A stretch of DNA of 6,802 nucleotides from Gemmatimonadota bacterium (GTDB taxonomy: Bacteria; Gemmatimonadota; Gemmatimonadetes; Gemmatimonadales; Gemmatimonadaceae), in assembly GCA_947475795.1 (NCBI GenBank), contig CANJOX010000172.1:1-6802 (forward strand), written 5' to 3'. Both the position numbers and the translations under genes were made by a program. This document shows positions 1 through 5,542 of this stretch, piece by piece. How positions within the stretch are numbered: position 1 is the stretch's first letter; every line of letters begins with the position of its first letter. Below the pieces are notes generated by a model. The model did not search any database and was not told where the DNA came from. It saw only the letters and a list, made by a program, of their open reading frames with translations.

Positions 1-671
1 GCCACGGCGGTGCAGCTCATGGTCACCCAGCTGCGCACGTAGTCCTGCGTGATCACCGAGCCGTCGGTGTTCGCGTAGTTGCGCTCTTCCTTCACGAACG
101 AGAGGCCGGAGTTCACGAAGCGCACGTTGGGCACTTTGAGTGCCTCGGCGTTGGCGCGCAGCAGCAGATCGGCCTTGGTTTCCACCGGTACGGTGAACGG
201 GTCGATCTGATAGGCGCTGCGCCATGTGGCGTTCGGATGCGCCGGCGACGGCGCGAGTTCGACTCGGCGGTCGCGCGCAATGCGATTGGCCTTGGCGATG
301 GCCACTGCTTCCTGTGCGGCGGTGCCGACGCCTTCCTTGGTGAGTTCCTGCGTGGCGCAGAACCCCCAACAGCCATCGACCAGCACGCGCACACCGCAGC
401 CCATGGTGTCGGTATCGACGACGTCGGTGACTTGTCGCTCGCGCGTCTGGATGCTGTTGTTGCGATTGCGCGAGATGCGCACGTCGGCCCATGAGGCGCC
501 GTAGCGCTTGGCGGCGTCGAGCGCCTCCATCATGAGTTCGCGGGTGGCCGCGTCGGTGTACAGCGCGGGGAGCGGCTTGAACCCGGGCAGGGCACGCAGC
601 GCACTCGGGCCGATGGCCAGCGCGCCGAGTGCGGCGCCGCCGGTGACGAGAAAATCGCGACGAGTAGTCAT
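1..671 (-). CDS. TldD/PmbA-family protein with Tat signal (5' part, runs off the window)
   Basis: The frame is open from an ATG at 671 to the left edge of the window, giving 223 complete codons; the 3' part is missing. TldD/PmbA proteins form a metallopeptidase-like family; in E. coli TldD and TldE (PmbA) act together in microcin B17 maturation and peptide degradation. The body reads like the N-terminal domain of this family: a segment near residues 90-110 (MGCGVRVLVDGCWGF) matches the family's G-V-R-V-L-V-x-G-x-W-G-F core. The HExxxH metal site expected later in TldD cannot be checked because it lies outside the window. Residues 2-8 read TTRRDFL, a good twin-arginine motif, followed by a hydrophobic Gly/Ala stretch to about residue 22, so export by Tat is inferred. 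E. coli TldD/TldE are cytoplasmic, so this is a distinct, exported type. A 262-base gap separates it from the upstream acetyltransferase gene, so it probably has its own promoter. Confidence 0.9.
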   Translation of the reverse strand, partial: MTTRRDFLVTGGAALGALAIGPSALRALPGFKPLPALYTDAATRELMMEALDAAKRYGASWADVRISRNRNNSIQTRERQVTDVVDTDTMGCGVRVLVDGCWGFCATQELTKEGVGTAAQEAVAIAKANRIARDRRVELAPSPAHPNATWRSAYQIDPFTVPVETKADLLLRANAEALKVPNVRFVNSGLSFVKEERNYANTDGSVITQDYVRSWVTMSCTAV

Positions 672-677
672 GACCGG

Positions 678-706
678 AATCTATCGCCGCCGACGGATTC
701 GGTCAC
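678..706 (-). promoter_or_regulatory. Candidate promoter of the TldD/PmbA gene, leaderless layout
   Basis: Read on the minus strand, GTGACC (701-706) and TAGATT (678-683) are separated by 17 bases; each matches four of six positions of the sigma-70 consensus. The last T of the -10 box is 7 positions before the A of the start codon at 671, so transcription would begin on the start codon itself. No Shine-Dalgarno sequence is visible in between, which fits a leaderless message. This is a pattern match only; the hexamers are weak. Confidence 0.35.
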
Positions 707-795
707 GCGTGTGGGTGCGCGCCTTTGGGCGTCCCTGGTCAGGGAGGGGCTGGGTGCGTATTCCGCGTCTGGCGGCGGCGTTGTTGAAAGCTCCA

Positions 796-914
796 CAACA
801 GCTGGAACACGGAGTCCACGGATTGCGCCGAACAAACACGGATAAGCAAGAAGCGCTGTTTGCTTATCCGTGGCCGTTTCGGTGTGATCCGTGATCTCCG
901 TGTTCCGGCAGTTG
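796..914. repeat. Long imperfect inverted repeat (hairpin element) of CACGGA units
   Basis: The left arm (796-849) and the reverse complement of the right arm (860-914) match at 43 of 54 left-arm positions by hand alignment. There are two uninterrupted blocks: GGAACACGGAG (804-814 with 896-906) and CACGGATAAGCAA (837-849 with 860-872). The loop is about 10 bases and contains the palindrome AGCGCT (852-857). CACGGA or its complement occurs three times in each arm. In a plus-strand transcript four of the mismatches become G-U pairs; in a minus-strand transcript only one does. The element fills nearly half of the 262-base gap between the acetyltransferase stop and the TldD/PmbA start, and the rest of the gap shows no gene. 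No U-run follows on either side, so it is not a typical intrinsic terminator. A REP/MITE-like dispersed repeat is likely by analogy, but no second copy occurs in this window. Confidence 0.85.
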
Positions 915-933
915 CCGTTGCTGGTGTAGAGCC

Positions 934-1476
934 CTACGCCATCGCCTTCGTCATCGGGATCAGCGGCAGCGTCGTCCCGTCGGGCATGGGGTAGTCCACG
1001 CCGGCTTCGGGTACGAAACCCAGCGCCCGGTATAACGGCTCGCCCGGCAACGTCGACATGAGCGACAACCTCGAGAAGCCCGCGCGTTGGGCGGCCGCGC
1101 TGCAGATGCCGAGGAGGCGCGTGGCGTGACCACGGCGGGCGTGGTCGGGGTGCACGTAAAAGGCACGGATCCGGGCCGGTGACGTGGCCGGATCGAGGCG
1201 TCCCTCGCCGCGGTGGTCGATTTGATCGCCGCCGAACAAGGTCTCGCGATCGCTCCAGCCACCAGCGGCCACGATGACGCCGTGCTGCTCCAGCACGAAG
1301 TAGCTGCCGTCGTCAATGAGGCTGGAGTCCACGCCGAACACGTAGGCCAGCGACGACGCGATCTGTGCCTCGGTGTAGTACCCGGCGCCGAGGCGGCGCA
1401 CGGAAGCGTCGATCAGGGCCGTGAGTGCCGGCACGTCCGCGTGCTGCGCGACGCGCGGCGCGGCGTCAGGGCGCAC
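934..1476 (-). CDS. GNAT-family N-acetyltransferase
   Basis: With the GTG start at 1476 the protein has 180 residues, a normal single-domain GNAT length. These enzymes move an acetyl group from acetyl-CoA to an amine; the substrate cannot be told from sequence. The acetyl-CoA-binding motif A is clear: a beta strand IRAFYVHP (about 103-110) leads into RRGHAT (114-119), the R-x-x-G-x-G/A pyrophosphate loop, and a later PLYRALGF (147-154) is the usual C-terminal Y-x-x-x-GF motif. The frame stays open up to a GTG at 1515, but the fold begins around residue 8-15 of the shorter form (RVAQHADVPALTALI), so I prefer 1476; TTG 1479 is also possible. No clear Shine-Dalgarno sequence precedes any of these. 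The start overlaps the last 11 bases of the dehydratase gene, which implies translational coupling and co-transcription with it. Confidence 0.88.
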   Translation of the reverse strand: MRPDAAPRVAQHADVPALTALIDASVRRLGAGYYTEAQIASSLAYVFGVDSSLIDDGSYFVLEQHGVIVAAGGWSDRETLFGGDQIDHRGEGRLDPATSPARIRAFYVHPDHARRGHATRLLGICSAAAQRAGFSRLSLMSTLPGEPLYRALGFVPEAGVDYPMPDGTTLPLIPMTKAMA

Positions 1477-2458
1477 CAATGGCCCGGGCCAGCATGGCGG
1501 GGTCGATGTTCCCACCGGTCACGACCACGAGGGTGGTGCGTCCCGCGGTGGCGACCCGACCCGCGAGCAACGCCGCCAGCGCGGCGGCCCCGCCCGGTTC
1601 GACCACCAGCTTGAGTTCACGCACCGCGAAGGCGATCGCCGCCAGCACCTCGTCGTCGGTGACGGTGAGCCCGGCACCCACGCGCGGCTGGTTGATGGAA
1701 AAGGTGAACTCGCCGGGAATCTCGGTGACGATCGCATCGCAGATGGAGCGCTTGCCGGGCTCGTTCCCCACGCGGTGCCCCAGCGCGAGCGATCGGGTGG
1801 TGTCATCGAACTCCGCCGGCTCGCAGGGGTGCACCACCGTGCTCGGCGACACGCCCTCCGCGGCCAGCGCGCACCCTGCCGTGAGCCCGCCGCCCCCGCA
1901 GCACACCAGCAGGGTGTCGGGCGTGTACCCCATCTCGGCGGCTTGGCGGAGCGCTTCGAGCGCCAGCGTGCCCTGGCCGGCCACGATGTGCGGATCTTCG
2001 AACGGCGGCACGATCGTGAGGCCACGCTCCTGTGCAATCGCGCCGCCGATGGCCACACGGTCTTCGGTGTAGCGGTCGTATAGCACCACCTCACCACCGA
2101 ACGCACGCGTGCGTTCGATCTTGAGCGCCGGCGCGTCTTTCGGCATGATGATCACCGAGCGCATGCCGAGCAGCGACGCGCTGTACGCCACCGCCTGCGC
2201 GTGATTCCCCGACGAATACGCGACCACGCCGCGCGAGCGCTCGTCGTCGGTGAGCTGCAGCAGCCGGTTGAGGGCGCCGCGCAGCTTGAACGAGCCGGTG
2301 TGCTGGAGCACCTCGGCCTTGAGCAGCACCCGGCCGCCGGCGCGTGCATCGAGCGCCGGTGAGGTGAGCAGCGGGGTGACGGCGGCGTGCGGCGCGATGC
2401 GCGCCGCGGCGGCACGGATATCGTCGAGCGTGGGAACGCGGGGGAGGGTCGAGGTCAT
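1466..2458 (-). CDS. PLP-dependent threonine/serine dehydratase (IlvA/TdcB-like, no ACT domain)
   Basis: A 330-residue fold-type II PLP enzyme. Visible motifs: TGSFKLRGA with the likely PLP Schiff-base lysine at K58; SSGNHAQ at 81-87, the substrate-carboxylate loop; CGGGGL at 186-191, the phosphate-binding glycine loop; VVEPGGAAALAAL near 290; and VVVTGGNID near the C-terminus. Such enzymes deaminate threonine to 2-oxobutyrate or serine to pyruvate; relatives include serine racemase and hydroxyaspartate dehydratase, and sequence alone does not choose between them. It ends right after the catalytic domain, so the regulatory ACT domain of biosynthetic IlvA is absent; allosteric control by isoleucine is therefore unlikely, and a catabolic or racemase-like role is plausible. 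The ATG at 2458 puts the N-terminus (LDDIRAAAARI at 11-21) at the normal family position. It lies 70 bases after the small membrane-protein gene and overlaps the acetyltransferase gene downstream. Confidence 0.93.
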   Translation of the reverse strand: MTSTLPRVPTLDDIRAAAARIAPHAAVTPLLTSPALDARAGGRVLLKAEVLQHTGSFKLRGALNRLLQLTDDERSRGVVAYSSGNHAQAVAYSASLLGMRSVIIMPKDAPALKIERTRAFGGEVVLYDRYTEDRVAIGGAIAQERGLTIVPPFEDPHIVAGQGTLALEALRQAAEMGYTPDTLLVCCGGGGLTAGCALAAEGVSPSTVVHPCEPAEFDDTTRSLALGHRVGNEPGKRSICDAIVTEIPGEFTFSINQPRVGAGLTVTDDEVLAAIAFAVRELKLVVEPGGAAALAALLAGRVATAGRTTLVVVTGGNIDPAMLARAIGAP

Positions 2459-2463
2459 CCCGT

Positions 2464-2493
2464 ATTATCGACCCGCGCGCGGTGGACGGCCAG
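2464..2493 (-). promoter_or_regulatory. Candidate promoter of the dehydratase gene, near-leaderless
   Basis: On the minus strand GATAAT (2464-2469) matches five of six positions of the -10 consensus in a very GC-rich surrounding. Only five bases separate it from the ATG at 2458, so the expected transcript start falls on or next to the start codon, and no Shine-Dalgarno sequence fits between them. The best -35 candidate is CTGGCC (2488-2493) with an 18-base spacer, which is weak. Confidence 0.45.
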
Positions 2494-2528
2494 CGGCGCG
2501 TCGCGGCCACGCGCGCGGCCGATGCCGC

Positions 2529-2891
2529 TTAGCGCGCCGGGGTGGCGCCGACGGTACTCTTGGCCGCGCGCTTGGCGCGCTCGCCGCCACAGGTGATCGC
2601 GCGCTCGAAGCGCGTGCGCGGGCGCAAGATGTAGCCGTCGGCCAGCGCGCTGTCCTGGGCCGTGCGCGCGGCCGCGTACTGGGCCGGGCAGGGCGCCCAC
2701 AAGGCATCGTTCATGGCCGTGGCCACCGGCGTGGGGATGCCGGTGAACACCCAGAGCATGGTGATGAAGATGACCGCCACGGCGACGATGGCGCCGAGGC
2801 GCCCGAGGCGCCGGATGCGTCGCGGCGACGGGTCGTTGGGGCGCGGTGCGAAGTGCATCGGCACGTCGGGGCGCGGTCGGGGATCGGGCAT
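2529..2891 (-). CDS. Small single-pass membrane protein of unknown function
   Basis: I do not recognise a family. With the ATG at 2891 the protein has 120 residues. The first 30 are rich in proline and arginine (MPDPRPRPDV onward, with PRRIRRLGRLG just before the helix). A hydrophobic segment follows at about 32-50 (LGAIVAVAVIFITMLWVFTG). A polar C-terminal part then carries two cysteines, C68 (APCPAQ) and C101 (ITCGGER). The arginine-rich N-side suggests an N-in orientation, placing the C-terminal part and a possible disulfide outside the cytoplasm; this is inference. The frame stays open further upstream to 3131, but that extension crosses the divergent promoter region, and a -10-like box sits just before 2891; M12 at 2858 is an alternative start. 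The gene is divergent from hsp20 and 70 bases upstream of the dehydratase gene. Confidence 0.65.
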   Translation of the reverse strand: MPDPRPRPDVPMHFAPRPNDPSPRRIRRLGRLGAIVAVAVIFITMLWVFTGIPTPVATAMNDALWAPCPAQYAAARTAQDSALADGYILRPRTRFERAITCGGERAKRAAKSTVGATPAR

Positions 2892-2897
2892 TCTCGG

Positions 2898-2927
2898 AAT
2901 ATGGCGCCGCAGCCTCGGTGCTGTCGG
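2898..2927 (-). promoter_or_regulatory. Candidate promoter of the small membrane-protein gene
   Basis: On the minus strand CCGACA (2922-2927) and CATATT (2898-2903) are 18 bases apart and each matches four of six consensus positions. The last T of the -10 box is again 7 positions from the A of the ATG at 2891, which predicts transcription starting at the start codon. The match is weak on its own; its spacing agrees with the other genes in this window. Confidence 0.33.
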
Positions 2928-2951
2928 CCCCGCCGCGTGACGCCCGTCGGG

Positions 2952-2965
2952 CTGTCGTCCGACAG
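2952..2965. promoter_or_regulatory. Short inverted repeat in the divergent hsp20/membrane-protein region, possible operator
   Basis: CTGTCG-TC-CGACAG is a perfect 6-base inverted repeat with a 2-base centre. It lies in the 194-base region between two divergent start codons. The heptamer GCTGTCG recurs 31 bases away (2920-2926 and 2951-2957), and the outer copy overlaps the candidate -35 box of the leftward gene. A dimeric regulator site is possible. It is not a CIRCE element (no TTAGCACTC/GAGTGCTAA). GC-rich DNA makes short palindromes common, so confidence is low. Confidence 0.3.
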
Positions 2966-3074
2966 GCCGTCGGCAATTGCCCCGATGGTGGTCGCGCGGC
3001 GATGCGGCAGACTGTGATGGCGGTGGCGACTGCACGCTGCCGCCTTCCCACCTACGGTTCGTGCACAGTCGCAC

Positions 3075-3079
3075 GGGAG
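3075..3079 (+). promoter_or_regulatory. Shine-Dalgarno site that sets the Hsp20 start
   Basis: GGGAG lies six bases before the ATG at 3086. It decides the start, because the frame is open upstream as far as 2846. A weak -10-like TACGGT at 3053-3058 would give a leader of about 20 bases. A small inverted repeat, CGTGC/GCACG (3060-3064 with 3071-3075), touches the first G of the site. Confidence 0.75.
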
Positions 3080-3085
3080 AGTACA

Positions 3086-3553
3086 ATGGTTTCGTTAACG
3101 AAGCGGGCACCGGTTGATGCCGGACCGTCACAGTTCAGCGGCTTGCTCCGCCGCATGTTCAATGAGCCGATGCTGGATGACCCGTTCTTCCGGCCGATGT
3201 TGGCATCGGCGATGTCGTGGGCGCCGGCCATGGAAGTCTCGGAGACCAATGACGCGATCACGCTGACCGCCGAACTGCCGGGACTCGACGAAAAAGCCAT
3301 CCGCATCAGCATCGAGAACAACGTGCTGACGATCGCCGGCGAGAAGGAGCAGGAGACGACGGACGGTCCGCCGACCACGGCGTACTACATGACGGAACGC
3401 TTCTACGGCGCCTTCCAGCGCTCGTTCACGCTGCCGCGCACGGTTGATGTGGAGCGCGTGAAGGCCGACTTCGAGAAGGGAGTGCTCACGGTCACGCTGC
3501 CCAAGCTGCCGCAGGCCAAGGGCAAGACGATCGAGATCGGCGCGAAGAAGTAG
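3086..3553 (+). CDS. Small heat-shock protein, Hsp20/alpha-crystallin family
   Basis: A 155-residue ATP-independent holdase chaperone that binds unfolding proteins in the cytoplasm as an oligomer. The N-terminal arm (1-46) is rich in Phe, Met and Pro (LLRRMF, DDPFFRPML), as expected for a substrate-binding arm. The alpha-crystallin domain spans about 47-141, starting PAMEVSETNDAITLTAELPG and ending with the family signature ADFEKGVLTVTLPK (127-140). The C-terminal tail carries the I-x-I oligomerisation motif as IEI (149-151), followed by GAKK. Length and domain order are standard for bacterial class A-like Hsp20. The ATG at 3086 is chosen because of the GGGAG site and because the upstream in-frame sequence does not resemble the family. 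It is the only plus-strand gene in the window and stands alone. Heat-shock control is expected, but no CIRCE element is seen. Confidence 0.95.
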   Translation: MVSLTKRAPVDAGPSQFSGLLRRMFNEPMLDDPFFRPMLASAMSWAPAMEVSETNDAITLTAELPGLDEKAIRISIENNVLTIAGEKEQETTDGPPTTAYYMTERFYGAFQRSFTLPRTVDVERVKADFEKGVLTVTLPKLPQAKGKTIEIGAKK

Positions 3554-3573
3554 CGTCCGCTGGCGCGCGACGC
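3553..3573. terminator. Possible shared hairpin between convergent hsp20 and ispE
   Basis: GCGTC (3553-3557) and GACGC (3569-3573) can pair around an 11-base GC-rich loop. The hairpin fills almost all of the 22 bases between the two stop codons and could slow transcripts from both sides. The stem is short and has no U-tract, so this is only a candidate. Confidence 0.25.
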
Positions 3574-3575
3574 GC

Positions 3576-4469
3576 TCAGGCCGTGTGGGTCGCGATCACC
3601 CGCGCGGGGAGGGATGATGGTGGCAGCGTCGCATCGGGTTCGGCCTGCAGCAGAAAGCAGGTGGCGCCGCTGCCGCTCATCATGCCGATGGCGGGGATGC
3701 CCTGCGCCTCGCGCAGGGTGGCGGCCGCCGCGCGTAACGGGGGCAATACGGTGGCGACCCCCGCGTGCATGGTGCTCACGACCTCTTCGAAGTCGTTTGC
3801 CGCGAGGGGCGCGATCGAGGCCCACGAGTCGAACGCCTGCGCGGGATAGGCGAGCGCCCGCACCGTGTCGCCACGCGCGTCACGCGCCCGCGCAAAGGCG
3901 GCGTACGCCGCGCCGGTGTTCACGCCGTCGGCGAACGTGGCCAACCACACCGTGGCGGTCGGCAACGGAGGCAGGGGGACGAAGCGGTCGCCACGGCCCC
4001 ACGCCCACGCGCGTGAGACGTCGCTGACCAGAAAGGGGACGTCCGCGCCCAGGCCGCCCGCGATGTCGAGCAGGCGCGCCGCACCGAGCGGCGTGGGGCA
4101 CATCGCCTCGAAGGCGCGCAGCACCGCGGCGGCATCGGCGCTGCCGCCACCAAGTCCGCCGCCCACCGGAATCTGTTTCTCGATGTCGATGGCCCAGCCC
4201 GTGTCCCATCCGCTGGCTTCCACGTACGCGGTGGCGGCGCGCCACGCGAGATTCTTCTCGACGGGACCAAGGCCACGCGCCGGCATGGTGGGTCCGGCGC
4301 ACGACAGGGACGGCGCCATCGCACCGACCCGCACGTGCACGAGATCGTGCAGCGCGAGCCGCTGAAACAGCGTTTCGATACCGTGGTACCCCCCCGCCTC
4401 GCGGGCGAGAATCCGCAACAGCAGGTTGATCTTGGCGTGGGCGCGTTCGGTGCGTTCGGTGTCGCTCAC
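3576..4469 (-). CDS. ispE: 4-diphosphocytidyl-2-C-methyl-D-erythritol kinase (IspE)
   Basis: This cytoplasmic GHMP kinase phosphorylates CDP-methylerythritol at the 2-hydroxyl with ATP, a step of the MEP (non-mevalonate) isoprenoid pathway. With the GTG start at 4469 it has 297 residues, normal for IspE. Motifs: AKINLLLRI with K13 and N15 near the N-terminus; GGYHGIETLFQ, the family's GYH motif; IPVGGGLGGGSADA at 100-113, the ATP phosphate loop; GADVPF at 141-146 with the likely catalytic D143; ANDFE around 225; and GMMSGSGAT at 262-270, the third GHMP motif. A longer frame from an ATG at 4517 would add 16 Arg/Pro-rich residues, overlap the flippase gene and lack support; GTG 4469 has a GGAG site 10 bases upstream. 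It is the last gene of the membrane-protein cluster, 7 bases after its neighbour, and converges with hsp20. Confidence 0.95.
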   Translation of the reverse strand: MSDTERTERAHAKINLLLRILAREAGGYHGIETLFQRLALHDLVHVRVGAMAPSLSCAGPTMPARGLGPVEKNLAWRAATAYVEASGWDTGWAIDIEKQIPVGGGLGGGSADAAAVLRAFEAMCPTPLGAARLLDIAGGLGADVPFLVSDVSRAWAWGRGDRFVPLPPLPTATVWLATFADGVNTGAAYAAFARARDARGDTVRALAYPAQAFDSWASIAPLAANDFEEVVSTMHAGVATVLPPLRAAAATLREAQGIPAIGMMSGSGATCFLLQAEPDATLPPSSLPARVIATHTA

Positions 4470-4476
4470 GGGCGTA

Positions 4477-5520
4477 TCACTCCGGTGCGCGCTCAATGGG
4501 AACCACCGGCGCCGCATCCGGGCTCGTGCCGCTCATCGTGCCGACGCTCAGGCCGAGGCGTGCGAAGTACACGGCCCCCATCACAGTGATCGGGATAAAG
4601 CTGAGCAGGTGATACCCCAGCGCCCAGCTCACGGCGAGGTTGGCCGGCACACCGTACACCGCGAGCCCGATGGAGGCTGAGGCCTCGAACACGCCGAAGA
4701 AGCCGGGCGAGCTGGGAAAGGCCACGCCGATGCCGAGAATACCCTGCAGGAACAGCGCGGCGCTGAACGGCGCGTCGATGCCGATGGCGAGAAAGCCGAG
4801 GTACAGCGCCAGCGCGTGGACCCCCCAGTGGGCGATGGCCCAGAGCAGCACCGCGACAAACCGGCGCGCATCGCGCAGCACGGCCAGTCCGCCCATGGCG
4901 TTCTCGACAAAGCTGACGGCGCCGTGCTCGAACCGGGGGATGAGGCGATGCGCGATCCACCGCACCAGCTGCAGCACGCGCGCCCCTTGCATCACCATCG
5001 CGTAGCAGGCCACGAGCAGCACGGCCATGGCCACTACGCCGGCGCCAGCCAGTTCGGGCACCGTGCGGCCGGCCAAGCGAACATCGGCGGGGAAGCGCGG
5101 GTCGAGCATCGCCCCGAACATCATTGAGAAGAGCACGACCGCGTCAAAGATCCGATCGACGGCAAGTGAGCCGAGCGCCGTCGTGATGGGGACGCGCGGC
5201 GCTTCACGGGTGAGCGAGAACGCGCGCGCGAACTCGCCGGCGCGCAGCGGAAACACGTTGTTCATCATCATGCCGATGGCGGTGCTCCGCCACAGCGGCC
5301 CGAAGGGGAGGCGCCCGGCCACCGGCTCGAGGATGGTTTGCCAGCGTCGCGCCCGCAGCGGGAAAATGCAGGTGCCCACCACGGTGCTGAGGGCGAAGAG
5401 CCCTGCGTTCGACGTGCGCAGCACGGTCCACACCTCGCCCAGATTCACGCCCTTGAGCGTCCACCAGAGCAGCAGGGCACTGAAGGCGAAGCCCAGCGTG
5501 CTCTTCCAGTCGAGCTTCAC
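4477..5520 (-). CDS. Flippase-like membrane protein, LPG-synthase-TM / UPF0104 family
   Basis: A 347-residue polytopic inner-membrane protein with about eight hydrophobic segments (roughly 8-22, 38-56, 118-140, 157-178, 220-248, 252-270, 275-292 and 296-320). Family marks include RARRW (56-60), NNVFPLRAGEFARA (87-100), LAVDR (119-123) and PSSPGFFGVFE (269-279). These belong to the membrane domain shared by MprF (lysyl-phosphatidylglycerol synthase/flippase) and AglD-like proteins. The soluble aminoacyl-transferase domain of MprF is absent, so it should not aminoacylate lipids; moving or handling a lipid or polyprenyl-linked substrate is inferred, and the substrate is unknown. The start is GTG 5520, 22 bases after the Hpt-like stop, with no clear Shine-Dalgarno sequence; no better start lies in frame nearby. 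The last 20 or so residues are a polar Pro/Ser tail. Its stop overlaps the ribosome site of ispE, so the two are probably translated as a pair. Confidence 0.88.
   Translation of the reverse strand: MKLDWKSTLGFAFSALLLWWTLKGVNLGEVWTVLRTSNAGLFALSTVVGTCIFPLRARRWQTILEPVAGRLPFGPLWRSTAIGMMMNNVFPLRAGEFARAFSLTREAPRVPITTALGSLAVDRIFDAVVLFSMMFGAMLDPRFPADVRLAGRTVPELAGAGVVAMAVLLVACYAMVMQGARVLQLVRWIAHRLIPRFEHGAVSFVENAMGGLAVLRDARRFVAVLLWAIAHWGVHALALYLGFLAIGIDAPFSAALFLQGILGIGVAFPSSPGFFGVFEASASIGLAVYGVPANLAVSWALGYHLLSFIPITVMGAVYFARLGLSVGTMSGTSPDAAPVVPIERAPE
4480..4483 (-). promoter_or_regulatory. Shine-Dalgarno site of ispE, overlapping the upstream stop
   Basis: On the minus strand the flippase gene ends CCG-GAG-TGA, so GGAG sits in its last codons and overlaps the approach to the stop. 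Ten bases follow before the GTG at 4469. This supports that GTG over the ATG at 4517 as the ispE start, and ties ispE translation to the upstream gene. Confidence 0.6.
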
Positions 5521-5542
5521 CGGCCGCGCCCGCGGTGCCGGC

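Noticed and set aside
780..802. Small stem TGTTG/CAACA just before the long hairpin
   Set aside because: Only five paired bases with a 9-base loop, and the right half is also part of the outer end of the larger repeat.
508..894. Plus-strand open frame of 128 codons
   Set aside because: It overlaps the signal-peptide region of the TldD/PmbA gene and then runs through the hairpin element; it has no motif and no ribosome site of note.
1421..2083. Plus-strand open frames of 215-220 codons
   Set aside because: They are antisense to the dehydratase, whose motifs are unambiguous; the translated sequence is Arg/Gly/His-rich without domains.
2504..2521. Hairpin CGGCC/GGCCG between the small membrane-protein gene and the dehydratase
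   Set aside because: A 5-base GC stem in DNA of this composition is expected by chance, and no U-tract follows; it is not enough to call a terminator.
3044..3080. RNA thermometer before hsp20 (CTTCCC pairing with GGGAG)
   Set aside because: The pairing is possible over about five bases, but the likely -10 box at 3053-3058 would start the message downstream of CTTCCC, and there is no ROSE or fourU pattern.
2846..3085. Upstream extension of the Hsp20 frame
   Set aside because: The frame is open, but the residues do not resemble Hsp20, it overlaps the divergent gene, and GGGAG before 3086 marks a clear start.
4470..4517. N-terminal extension of IspE from an ATG at 4517
   Set aside because: It would overlap the flippase gene by 41 bases and add Arg-rich residues not seen in IspE; the GTG at 4469 has a GGAG site and fits the family's N-terminus.
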